A stretch of 64,000 nucleotides of DNA, taken from contig CP136065.1 of the NCBI GenBank assembly GCA_032622095.1, positions 38,598,732 through 38,662,731 of the forward strand, given 5' to 3'. The DNA comes from Siphonodentalium dalli. Taxonomy: Eukaryota; Mollusca; Scaphopoda; Gadilida; Siphonodentaliidae. The notes beneath the pieces were generated by a model. It worked only from the letters and a program-made list of their open reading frames with translations. It was not told the origin of the DNA and ran no database searches. Shown in pieces: positions 23,325-35,520 of this stretch. Both the position numbers and the translations under genes were made by a program. The first letter of the stretch is position 1; every line of letters starts with the position of its first letter.

Positions 23325-26300
23325 GGACCATGAGTTATACTCCATACCCACATGTTGTCCAATCAATGCCTTACGCGATACGGCCATCCTAATACAACCA
23401 GGACCATGAGCTACTCCTTATCCGCATGTTGTCCAATCAATGCCTCAAGCGATACGGCCATCCTAATACAACCAGGACCATGAGCTACTCCATACCCACA
23501 GGTTGTCCAATCAATGCATCACAAGATACGACCATCCTAATACAACCAGGACCATGAGCTACTCGATACCCGCAGGTTGTCCAAACAATGCCTCACGCGA
23601 TACGGCCATCCTAATACAATCAGGACCATGACCAACTCCATACCCACATGTTGTCCAATCAGTGCCTCACAAGATACGACCACCCCAATACAACCAGTAC
23701 CATGAGCTACTCCATACCCACAGGTTGTCCAATCAATGCCTCACGCGATACGGCCATCCTAATACAACCAGGACCATGAGCTACTCCATACCCACATGTT
23801 GTCCAATCAATGCATCACAAGATACGGCCATCCCAATACAACCAGGACCATGAGCTACTCCATACCCGCAGGTTGTACAATCAATGCCTCACGCGATACG
23901 GCCATCCTAATACAACCAGGACCATGAGATACTCCATACCCGCAGGTTGTACAATCAATGCCTCACGCGATACGGCCATCCTAATACAACCAGGACCATG
24001 AGATACTCCATACCCACAGGTTGTCCAGTCAATGTCTCACAAGATACGACCATCCTAATACAATCAGGACCATGAACTACTCCATACCCACAGGTTGTCC
24101 AATCAATGCCTCACGCGATACGGCCATCATAATACAACCAGGACCATGAGCTACTCCATACCCGCAGGTTGTACAATCAATGCCTCACGCGATACGGCCA
24201 TCCTAATACAACCAGGACCATGAGCTACTCCATACCCGCAGGTTGTACAATCAATGCCTCGCGCGATACGGCCATCCTAATACAACCAGGACCATGAGCT
24301 ACTCCATACTCACAGGCTGTACAATCAATGCCTCACGCGATACGGCCATCCTAATACAACCAGGACTCCTACAACACATCTAATCTGATGAAACCCACGA
24401 CAAACAGGGTGGACCATGAGCCACTCCATACCCGCAGATTGTCCAATCATTGCCTCACAAGATACGGCCATCCGAATACAACCAGGACTCCCACAACACG
24501 CCTAATCTGATGAACCCCACGACAAACAGGGTGGACCATGAGCTACTCCATACCCACAGGTTGTCCAATCAATGCCTCACGCGATACGGCCATCCTAATA
24601 CAACCAGGACCATGAGCTACTCCATACTCACAGGCTGTACAATCAATGCCTCACGCGATACGGCTATACTAATACAACAAGGACCATGAGCTACTCCATA
24701 CCCACAGGTTGTCCAATCAATGCATCACGCGATACGGCCATCCTAATACAACCAGGACCATGAGCTACTCCATACCCACAGGTTGTCCAATCAATGCATC
24801 ACAAGATACGACCATCCTAATACAACCAGGACCATGAGCTACTCCATACCCACAGGTTGTCCAATCAATGCATCACAAGATACGGCCATCCCAATACAAC
24901 CAGGACCATGAGCTACTCCATACCCACAGGCTGTACAATCAATGCCTCACGCGATACGGCCATCCTAATACAACCAGGACCATGAGCTACTCCATACCCA
25001 CAGGCTGTACAATCAATGCCTCACGCGATACGGCCATCCTAATACAACCAGGACCATGAGCTACTCCATACCCGCAGGTTGTACAATCAATGCCTCGCGC
25101 GATACGGCCATCCTAATACAACCAGGACCATGAGCTACTCCATACTCACAGGTTGTCCAAGCAACGACTCACGCGATACGGCCATCATAATACAACCAGG
25201 ACTCCTACAACACACCTAATCTGATGAACCCCACGACAAACATGGTGGACCATGATCAACTCCATACCCGCAGGTTGTCCAATCAGTGCCTCACGCGATA
25301 CGGCCATCATAATACAACCAGGACCATGAGCTGCTCCATACCCGCGGGTTGTCTAATCAATGCCCCACGCGATACGGCAATGCTAATACAACCAGGACCA
25401 TGAGCTACTCCATACCCACAGGTTGTCCAATCAATGCCTCACGCGATACGGCCACCCAGTACCACCAGGACCATGAGCTACTCGATACCCACAGGTTGTC
25501 CAGTCAATGCCTCACGCGATACGGCCACCCAATACCACCAGGACCATGAGCTACTCCATACCCCACAGGTTGTCCAATCAATGCCTCACGCGATACGGCT
25601 ATACTAATACAACAAGGACCATGAGCTACTCCATACCCACATGTTGTCGAATCAATGCCTCACGCGATACGACCACCATAATACAACCAGGACCATGAGC
25701 TACTCCATACCCGCAGGTTGTCGAATCAATGCCTCACGCGATACGGCCACCCTAATACAAACAGGACCATGAGCTATACTCCATACCCACAGGTTGTCGA
25801 ATCAATGCATCACAAGATACGGCCATCCTAATACAACCAGGACCATGAGCTACTCCACACCCGCAGGTTGTCGAATCAATGCATCACAAGATACGGCCAT
25901 CCTAATACAACCAGGAACATGAGCTACTCCATACCCACAGGTTGTCGAATCAATGCATCACAAGATACGACCATCCCAATACAACGATGACCATGAGCTA
26001 CTCCACACCCGCAGGTTGTCCAATCAATGCCTCACAAGATACGGCCATCCTAATACAACCAGGACCATGAGCTACTCCATACCCACAGGTTGTCGAATCA
26101 ATGCCTCACGCGATACTGCCATCCTAATACAACCAGGACCATGAGCTACTCCATACCCACAGGTTGTCGAATCAATGCCTCACGCGATACTGCCATCCTA
26201 ATACAACGATGACCATGAGCTACTCCATACCCACAGGTTGTCCAATCAATGCCTAACAAGATACGGTCATCCTAATACAACCAGGACCATGAGCTACTCC

Positions 26301-29300
26301 ATACCCGCAGGTTGTCCAATCAATGCCTCACGCGATACGGCCATCCTAATACAACCAGGACCATGAGCTACTCCATACCCACAGGTTGTCCAATCAATGC
26401 CTAACAAGATACGCCATCCTAATACAACCAGGACCATGAGCTAATCCATACCCACAGGTTGTCCAATCAATGCCTAACAAGATACGCCATCCTAATACAA
26501 CCAGGACCATGAGCTAATCCATACCCACAGGTTGTCCAATCAATGCATCACAAGATACGGTCATCCTAATACAACCAGGACCATGAGCTACTCCATACCC
26601 ACAGGTTGTCCAATCAATGCCTAACAAGATACGCCATCCTAATACAACCAGGACCATGAGCTACTCCATACCCACAGGTTGTCCAATCAATGCCTAACAA
26701 GATACGCCATCCTAATACAACCAGGACCATGAGCTACTCCATACCCACAGGTTGTCCAATCAATGCCTAACAAGATACGCCATCCTAATACAACCAGGAC
26801 CATGAGCTAATCCATACCCACAGGTTGTCCAATCAATGCCTAACAAGATACGCCATCCTAATACAACCAGGACCATGAGCTACTCCATACCCACAGGTTG
26901 TCCAATCAATGCCTCAAAAGATACGGCCTTCCTAATTCAACCAGGACGATGAGCTACTCCATACCCTCATGTTGTCCAATCAATGCCTAACAAGATACGC
27001 CATCCTAATACAACCAGGACCATGAGCTAATCCATACCCACAGGTTGTCCAATCAATGCCTAACAAGATACGCCATCCTAATACAACCAGGACCATGAGC
27101 TACTCCATACCCACAGGTTGTCGAATCAATGCCTAACAAGATACGCCATCCTAATACAACCAGGACCATGAGCTACTCCATACCCACAGGTTGTCGAATC
27201 AATGCCTAACAAGATACGCCATCCTAATACAACCAGGACCATGAGCTACTCCATACCCACAGGTTGTCCAATCAATGCCTCAAAAGATACGGCCTTCCTA
27301 ATTCAACCAGGACCATGAGCTACTCCATACCCTCATGTTGTCCAATCAATGCATCACAAGATACGACCATCCTAATACAACCAGGACCATGATCTACTCC
27401 ATACCCGCAGGTTGTCCAATCAATGCTTCACGCGATACGGCCATCCTAATACAACCAGGACCATGAGCTACTCCATACTCACAGGTTGTGGAATCAATGC
27501 GTCACGCGATACGGCCATCCTAATACAACCAGGACCATGAGCTACTCCATACTCACAGGTTGTCCAATCAATGCCTAACAAGATACGCCATCCTAATACA
27601 ACCAGGACCATGAGCTAATCCATACCCACAGGTTGTGGAATCAATGCGTCACGCGATACGGCCATCCTAATACAACCAGGACCATGAGCTACTCCATACT
27701 CACAGGTTGTGGAATCAATGCGTCACGCGATACGGCCATCCTAATACAACCAGGACCATGAGCTACTCCATACTCACAGGTTGTGGAATCAATGCGTCAC
27801 GCGATACGGCCATCCTAATACAACCAGGATCATGAGCTACTCCATACCCACAGGTTGTCGAATCAATGCCTCACAAGATACGGCCATCACAATACAACCA
27901 GGACCATGAGCTACTCCATACCCACAGGTTGTCGAATCAATGCCTCACAAGATACGGCCATCCTAATACAACCAGGACCGTGAGCTACTCCATACCCCAC
28001 AGGTTGTCCAACCAATGCCTCACACGATACGGCCATCCTAATACAACCAGGACCATGGGCTACTCCATACCCTCATGTTGTCCGATCAATGCCTCACGCG
28101 ATACGGCCATCCTAATACAACCAGGACCGTGAGCTACTCCATACCCCACAGGTTGTCCAACCAATGCCTCACACGATACGGCCATCCTAATACAACCAGG
28201 ACCATGGGCTACTCCATACCCTCATGTTGTCCGATCAATGCCTCACGCGATACGGCCATCCTAATACAACCAGGACCATGAGCTACTCCATACCCACAGG
28301 TTGTCCAATCAATGTCTCACAAGATACGGTCATCCTAATACAACCAGGACCATGAGCTACTCCATACCCACAGGTTGTCCAATCAATGCTTCACGCGATA
28401 CGGCCATCCTAATACAACCAGGACCATGAACTACTCCATACCCACAGGTTGTCCAATCAATGCTTCACGCGATACGGCCATCCTAATACAACCAGGACCA
28501 TGAGCTACTCCATACTCACAGGTTGTGGAATCAATGCCTCACGCGATACGGCCATCCTAATACAACCAGGACCATGAGCTACTCCATACCCACAGGTTGT
28601 CCAATCAATGCCTAACAAGATACGCCATCCTAATACAACCAGGACCATGAGCTATTCCATACCCGCAGGTTGTCCAATCAATGCATCACAAGATACGGCC
28701 ATCATAAGACAACCAGGACCATGAGCTACTCCATACCACAGGTTGTGGGATCAATGCCTCACAAGATACGGCCATCCTAATACAACCAGGACCATCAGCT
28801 ACTCCGTACCCTCAGGTTGTCCAATCAATGCCTCACGCTATACGGCCATCCTAATACAACCAGGACCATGAGCTACTCCATACCCGCAGGTTGTCCAATC
28901 AATGCTTCACGCGATACGGCCATCCTAATACAACCAGGACCATGAGCTACTCGATACCCACAGGTTGTCCAATCAATGCCTCACAAGATACGGCCATCAT
29001 AATACAACGAGGACCATGAGCTACTCCATACCCACAGGTTGTCGAATCAATGCCTCACAAGATACGGCCATCCTAATACAACCAGGACCATGAGCTACTC
29101 CATACCCCAGGTTGTCCAATCAGTGTCTCACGCGATACGGCCATCCCAATACAACCAGGACCATGAGCTACTCCATACCCCAGGTTGTCCAATCAGTGTC
29201 TCACGCGATACGGCCATCCTAATACAACCAGGACCATGAACTACTCCATACCCACAGGTTGTCCAGTCAATGTCTCACGCGATACGGCCATCCTAATACA

Positions 29301-29453
29301 ACCAGGACCATGAGGTACTCCATACACGCAGGTTGTCCAATCAATGCATCACGCAATACGGCCATCCTAATACAACCAGGACCATGAGCTTCTACATACC
29401 CACAGGTTGTCCAATCAATGCCTCACAAGATACGGTCATCCTAATACAACAGG
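23325..29453 (+). repeat. 74-bp minisatellite array 2, about 83 units
   Basis: Same unit and orientation as array 1, with its own local variant blocks: the 73-bp 'taacaagatacgcc' form dominates 26390-27230 (with 'gagctaatcc'), 'ggttgtggaatcaatgcg' units cluster at 27480-27800, and a 149-bp dimer carrying 'ggaccgtgag' and 'accatgggc' is duplicated at 27977 and 28126. Three 47-bp spacers (24366, 24488, 25202) interrupt the phase. Non-coding. Confidence 0.97.
27970..28270 (+). repeat. 149-bp dimer duplicated in array 2
   Basis: The pair of units 'accgtgag...ccaaccaatgcc' and 'accatgggc...ccgatcaatgcc' occurs twice in tandem. One unit has an extra C ('ataccccaca'), giving 149 rather than 148 bp. 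Confidence 0.88.
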
Positions 29454-29503
29454 GACTCCTACAACACACCTAATATGGTGAACCCCACGACAAACATGGT
29501 GGA
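29454..29503 (+). repeat. terminal spacer at the right border of array 2
   Basis: A copy of the internal 47-bp spacer ('ctcctacaacacacctaat' + 'atggtgaaccccacgac') ends array 2 and joins 'ggaccatattgggg' of the 3' flank. Array 1 instead ends directly 'ccatgagctggttgcc'. Confidence 0.88.
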
Positions 29504-30864
29504 CCATATTGGGGTCTCCTTCCCATCGCATTCTGGCGATGAACCGCTTGTTTTAATTTAAATGAATCTTTTTCGCAGCAATTAGTATGAAGCATTCGTG
29601 CACAAATTTCATTTACCGAGAGGGCCACTCATGCCGGGTCCAATTTGTGAAACCTTATTCATTTAAAGTTTGAAGTTTAACCCTTGCTTTATTAGTTCCC
29701 AGTTATAAATTATATATTGGAATGGTCTATTATTTATTTGGAAGGGTGATCAGGAAAAATGAGTAGACGACAGACAGAGGAAAAGATAATACAAGTGCAG
29801 AAAGATTCTTATTCCTTGGCGGGAAATGTTCAGATAATAAGTTCAACAAACGGCATATTTGAACATTTCCTATCGTCAGTTGTAAAATTAATCAAGGGTT
29901 GCTTCCAATGCCGCTAGATTGAGGGTAAGTCCTAAACCACTGGGATGCACACAATCGATGCCATTTCTTGGGTACATATTGAGCAGTATACAACAATGAC
30001 GCTATAGGTAAGTCAACTAAATATAAAGAAGAGAATATGTAGCTTAGCGGCGGAGTATTGATTATAAAGGTTGCTCACATTTTAGGTAGTGTATGCCATA
30101 TGATAGCAACGAAGAGTATCTTGCAAAGGGTCTAAATAATATGAAGATAAAGTTATAAATCACAACAAGAACACGTACTGTCATCACAGCTAACAGATGA
30201 AAGTTAAATGAATCGTAACCTGATGTAGGGTCTTAATAAATTTAGAAAATAATTTAGAGAATGAAATTTATAGCCAAAGGATTTATTTTAGATATTTAAA
30301 TAGTAAATATGTTTGTTGCAGAAGGAGAGGAAGACATGATGTATCCGTATATGTGACCCGCCATATCAAATCCAGTCGGAAGTCGGGATTTTTTTTACCC
30401 TGTGCCAATGCATTCTCTTATATATGCGAGTCGACCATATGTCGCCTCGCATATATAAGAGAATGCATTGGCCTAACAAAAAATTATCATTTTTTTTAAA
30501 TAAATGTTTCTGACAATTTTTAGGACATAAAATAAAAACTCCATTACCCTGCAGGGAGCCTCACACATATTTAGAAGCATATAGAAGAGTGTCGTCTGCT
30601 CGTGTTTGTATGGGGCTATGTATGGGTGAAATTATAAAATTGTTAAAGAATACAAGAAAAAATTATTAAAATTGTAAAAAATTGTTAGGCCAATGCATTC
30701 TCTTATATATGCGAGGTGACCTATGGTCGACTCGCATATATAAGAGAATGCATTGGCACAGGGTAAAAAAAAAATCCCGACTTCCGACTGGATTTGATAT
30801 GGCGGGTCACATATATGTAGTCTTAGGAACGGTGTATATAATGTTCAAAGGTCAAAATCTCACC
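29504..30864 (+). repeat. 3' flank of 74-bp array, copy B
   Basis: Matches 21502-22397 with scattered substitutions and small indels, for example about 15 bp missing after 'taatttagag' (30256) relative to copy A. It is split by the foldback element at 30353-30810. Confidence 0.92.
30353..30810. mobile_element. 458-bp foldback element with nested hairpins
   Basis: Terminal inverted repeats of about 125 bp begin 'gtgacccgccatatcaaatc' and end with its complement. Each arm contains its own inverted repeat of the 26-bp word starting 'ccaatgcattctcttata' (30405-30471 and 30690-30756), so each terminus folds into a hairpin by itself and also pairs with the other. Copy A at about 22340 lacks it, giving an empty site; 'atat' flanks both sides. 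No transposase; non-autonomous. Confidence 0.93.
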
Positions 30865-31585
30865 GATAGAAGTTCCAATAACCAGGAGGCGATTCCTCTA
30901 AGTTCTCACTTATGAACATAATCATAATTATCTCTTTATTTCCTATATGTTACATTTTAAAGAGTAATTGTTCTGCCTGAACGGGTGTCTTAATTAACCA
31001 ATAAAAACTTTTGTTCCGTATGCTTTATTCTCTCATCCAAGTAAATACATTACATATTACATAAAGGATATTGAGATATTAACTAGAAGTATATATACAA
31101 TATACATAATATAGCAATGTATATAATAGATATGTACATATGGTTCCGGTGGATGGCTTGTTTAAATTCGATGAATATAATCTGACACCGCTACTAGCTT
31201 AATTGTCGTCCAAAGTAAACATGGTCGTACTATCATGTGAAATATTGTTGGATGGAGTAATCTAATAGATCGCAACACGGAACTAACAGTTGATTTCTTC
31301 ACACCCGTGTGTTTAGTTTTAGCTACAAATGATAGGTTCATATATTGTCAATTTTAGTATTTATACTAAACAACTATGCATGCCAGACTCAATTTAACAT
31401 CTCAATTAAGTCGAGTCGTTCACCCATTGTGACTATATTGTATAATTGATTCAGGGAACCATACATATATATTTTAATACACTAACATAGAAGCCAAGTG
31501 TGAATATCATAGCATGACTATATAAATAATCAATTATAACTGAATATACTCACTGTGTCATTGGCAGATATTTAGTTACTTGGTT
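30865..31585. other. no gene recognised
   Basis: AT-rich sequence after the module. I see no supported coding region or repeat. Confidence 0.4.
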
Positions 31586-31588
31586 CAA

Positions 31589-31680
31589 ATTCATCCATGC
31601 GGATGAGCAGCTAGCTAAGTTCAACAGAAAGCCCAAGACTTTCTGTCGAACCACGCATCTGACCATCCGCATAGATGAAT
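31589..31680. repeat. imperfect hairpin
   Basis: 'attcatccatgcggatg' is inverted at 'catccgcatagatgaat', with an inner stem 'gttcaacagaaag' / 'ctttctgtcgaac'. The middle parts of the arms are diverged. Confidence 0.75.
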
Positions 31681-31725
31681 AAATGGGAATCCATATAGTG
31701 TTTCTCGCCCAAAGATTTACATGCA

Positions 31726-32800
31726 TTAATTGTGAAATGAGAAAACGTTCGTGATGATCCTAATGAAAGAACACAGTCTGCGGAGTAGTGTGTGATTCTT
31801 CATGTTAAGAATTTCATTCATCGCAGTAGCATCTTTTCTTCTAATGTAGTTTGGTTGTAAAAAGCGTTTTCTTACATCCATAAAGAATTCACATTCCAAT
31901 AAATAGTGAAATTCATCACCAAGATTGCTTTTGTGACACTTTATGTCAGCTAGATCAATATTATTCCATCGGCATGTCTCTATAGGTATAGCTGATGATT
32001 ACATGTACGAAATCTACATAATGCTAACCTGTTTCTGGTGTCAAGAACATTCAAGTAATCTTCAAAATGGATATCATGTTTGAAAATTTTGTATATAATT
32101 CCCCTACTACCCGAGGCGTCTATATCAGTCTTCCATTTATCATGGAATCTACAAATAAGGTTGCACTCAGTGTACGAGAGTAATCGGTCAGTACATTGAA
32201 TTTTATCTATATTCATTAAGTGAATCTGACCACATTCTGTTAAAATTTTCTCAACTTTGTTTATCCATGTGAAATTAGAGGATGCGACATTACTGAGTTT
32301 AAGCGCTAACATATATAATATTTTACAATGTCTATTACAATTCATATTTACCACTTTCAACCAATACTTTATCACACGCATGGTTATTAATACATCAATT
32401 GGCATTCGGCCGCTTTCTCCGTATAACATATAATTACATGTGGATGGTTTTAGCTGTAAAACAAACTTACAAAATTTTCTGTGTATGTTCTCAATTATAT
32501 CATTGTTTCCTGTGTCCCAAATTTCATTCCCATAGGCAAACTTGTGCATCAAATAAATCAAATTGGTCTTTTACCGACAGGCAGTGTGATCTTGATTTGG
32601 TGATTATGGAGTACATGACTTTAGTGGCTTTGTCTACAAGCACCTTCTTTGCTTCAGAATATGAGCTAGATTTAGTATGTATAATTCCCAGATAATAATT
32701 TTTTTAACAACTTCAATTTCCCTCCCATTTTTATAGAAAATGTTCTGTTTTTTGGAAGGCTACGTTTGGTATCAACAATATTTCACAATTATTTCACACT
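31726..32800 (-). pseudogene. non-LTR retrotransposon (LINE) reverse transcriptase, C-terminal remnant
   Basis: The longest open frame (32561-31980, 193 codons) reads IHRKFCKFVLQ, then YGESGRMPIDV and RVIKYWLKV, the order found after the palm/thumb in many invertebrate LINE (CR1/L2/Jockey-like) RT proteins. A shift near 31982 continues it into a cysteine/histidine tail, GDEFHYLLECEFF, typical of the extreme C-terminus, ending at a TAA at 31726-31728. Upstream, a shift near 32555 joins KVMYSIITKSRSH and YYLGII, and further shifts in A-runs near 32700 and 32755 reach FYKNGREIEVV. The catalytic FADD region and the endonuclease are not seen. At least three frameshifts show a 5'-truncated dead copy. 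The clade is not resolvable by eye. Confidence 0.8.
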
Positions 32801-32831
32801 AATGAACATAATCATATTTCTTTCCATTCCC

Positions 32832-33360
32832 GAACGGGGGGGGGGGGATCGGATTTTTTTTTAGCCACGTATGCTGATTTTTACCTTTCGACCCTTGTTG
32901 GGACCCACCCACCCCCGCGGCCAAACTTTTTCGGCAGTTTTTTCCGACCATTTTTGGATACCCAACCCCTTTTAACACTAAACAGGGATTTGCGGGGGGG
33001 GGGGAATTTACTGTAAACAGCTGTATATGAATTTCTGTACATACTATTTGTCATGGATGTTAACATTGACATGTAAATAGGAACGAGTCATTTTGGGGTC
33101 ATTCGGCCAAAAAAACATGGCTGCTAGCGGCCATCTTGGATTTCAAAATTTGCATCAAAATACATGATAACTGCCTGCAGTCAGTTTAGCAGTTAGCATT
33201 ACATTAGTTCTCTTATTCTAAGGTGTTTTAAGCCAAACTCATTGTAAAAAACTTGCAGGAAAAAACATTTTGAGTTGCAGAACAAATTGATTGTTGGTCC
33301 CATCGACAACCCACCCACCCCTGCATACGTGCCCGAAAATATCCCCCCCCGTTCCCGAGG
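32832..33360. repeat. G/C-tract region with two 'acccaccc' blocks
   Basis: G-runs at about 32836 and 32996 and a C-run at about 33341 bracket two segments containing 'gacccacccacccc' or 'aacccacccacccctgc' and a phrase 'ccatcttggatttcaaaat' near 33132. Potential G-quadruplex sites and assembly-weak points. No gene is supported. Confidence 0.6.
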
Positions 33361-34009
33361 CTAGTATTATGAAGAATTCTGAAGGTGGTTCTCCTGACGG
33401 AATGCTTATTTTCTGTGATATAACACGTTTCCAAGAGATCACAACTTGTGCACAATGTTTGAATAGTTAGAAAAGTTTGATCTGAATAGCCTGGGCTGCC
33501 ATGCGTTAGTATATCATAGTATATCCATATCATGTCAAGTATGAAGATCATAGAAGTAAATTATTCGGAACTCGTAAGATCTCAACTAAAACACACAAAG
33601 GTGAGCAATATTTATTGTTGAAATGATTGCGGGATAATTTACAGAAAATCTATTCATCTGATGTCCTCGTCAAAGATGGTCCAGGGGCAATAACTCTATT
33701 CTCTGTTAACAAAGTGAACGATGTAAATCGACGAATTCACTTGTAAAAAAAATCGGAACAGGAAACAGAAACCCACGACAGTAGATATGCACACATCGTC
33801 ACCATGGGGCAGCACTATAAATATACATGTGTAATTTACAAGATAGTACACTTTTGCGTACCATAAATCGGCAATACTTTGCCGGCTCATGTGCTTTATA
33901 TGAATATTGATGTTTTTTTTATTATTAATATGTCTTGATATTAGCTCAACATCAATATAAAGGTCATATGGTTATGAACCATTGACTTGAACACACCTAT
34001 GGTACTATA
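33361..34009. other. no gene recognised
   Basis: Unassigned. Minus-strand frames 33228-33551 and 33696-33890 contain no known domain. Confidence 0.35.
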
Positions 34010-34195
34010 CTAGACACATTTCGATCGACAACAGATAATTATTATGAATAGGGCACTACGTCACTAGAATTTGTGTTCTTTCTATTCGTTGTCGTCTTTC
34101 CCTATCCGTTGTTACGATTACGGTTTTGATTTTTTAACAAAACTCACAAATACATCCTATAGTAATAAGTTCGAGATTGTTTCTGAGCTCCTCAA
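34010..34195 (+). repeat. direct repeat, copy 1 (partner 35330-35520)
   Basis: Shares 'tagacac-tttcg', 'caattattacgaatagg', 'ctacgtcactagaatttg' + 'tgttctttctattcgttg', 'acaaaactcacaaata' and 'agtaataagttcg' with 35330-35520. The copies are about 1.32 kb apart, in the same orientation. They could be decayed LTR-like ends of a small element, but no PBS, PPT or coding remnant is evident between them. Confidence 0.75.
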
Positions 34196-35329
34196 TGTGG
34201 GAGATGACTCTGATATGATGCACTTAAATTGTGATCGCCATGTGGCCTTAATTTTAATCTATTGGTGGCAATCATATCATTCGTCGTCGTGAAACACAAG
34301 AATCTTGCGAAACACAAAGCGCTAAGTTATGACATGATAACAGTATAATTAAGAACAAAATAATCACGGCACGCAGAACCACAATCCCCTTACTGCGAGT
34401 AGCAAGCACGATTGTCTCAAAAACGGCCTCGTATAATCGTCAATTCTGCGAAAAGGTATTTGTACTGTGCGAAAAACATAGCTATTTCTTAATACATGTA
34501 GTTATATGTCATTCATTATGCGAAATGTGTCTATTGTCTTTCGTAATATATAAGTTTTTTTTATAGTACCTTCGTGGTAGTTTCGACTTTTAGAAGCAAC
34601 GCTATGATATATCTGTATCTCGATTCGTCTAATTAATAATTGCTACATTCATGTCACCGCCTACAACGCGCTAACGAATGTCGGAGCTACATGTAGGGTA
34701 ACGGGCACATTGAAAGTAAACAAACTAATGTCCACGACGCTTCATCCACGATGGGAACTCACGTGGTTTCGAGTTGATGAGTATCACGCATTCAAAATGG
34801 TCGAAGCGATCGAAAACGCGACCAGAAACGAGGAAAAGGGTAATAAACTACACGTAAGATATGATATATTACATAGTATTTAGTAAGCTACGAGCAGATG
34901 CTATACTATTTTTCAAACAAGCTGATACTCATTTGTGTCCAAATTCACATTTGGTTGCTCTAACATTCTTACCAAAGTTGTCAGTCGAAGGATTCTCCAC
35001 TGGTGTAACACACGAACATCCGACTGGCAACTGTTGTCAGAATGGTATAGAAAACCACTGAGTATATCAGAGTATATCTGAAAAAATAAGGTATGAACTT
35101 TGTTTCAGAAATGAACAAGCCCATGCTCGTAACAGTAAAAAAAAATCTCTGTTTTGTGTCAGTTCCTCATATATTATGTTTTGTGTGCGTTTGCACTAGC
35201 CTCGGCCAGTTTGTATCCGTGGTATACTCACCAACCTCGAAACCACGTGATTCTCCACCATGTTCATCGGATTGCAAGAACAACTGGGGCGATGCATAAA
35301 CCAAATATAAAACTAAATAGATTTTTTTT
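34196..35329. other. interval between the direct repeats
   Basis: Contains an inverted pair: 'cacgtggtttcgagttg' near 34760 and 'caacctcgaaaccacgtg' near 35232, about 28-bp arms with mismatches. No coding signal recognised. Confidence 0.5.
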
Positions 35330-35520
35330 ATAGACACCTTTCGCATAATGAACTACGACAGACAATTATTACGAATAGGGTACTACGTCACTAGAATTTG
35401 TGTTCTTTCTATTCGTTGTCGTTTTTCCCTATTCGTTGTCACAATTACGTTTTCGGAATTTCAACAAAACTCACAAATATATGATACAGTAATAAGTTCG
35501 CGATCGTTTCTCCACTCCAG
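35330..35520 (+). repeat. direct repeat, copy 2 (partner 34010-34195)
   Basis: See partner. It diverges after 'cgatcgtttctccactcc'. Confidence 0.75.

Noticed and set aside
9742-29453. CRISPR array
   Set aside because: Units are contiguous without unique spacers, unit size is 74 bp, and the surroundings are eukaryotic transposable elements.
34010-35520. LTR retrotransposon
   Set aside because: The direct repeats do not show TG...CA ends, and no PBS, PPT or coding remnant lies between them.
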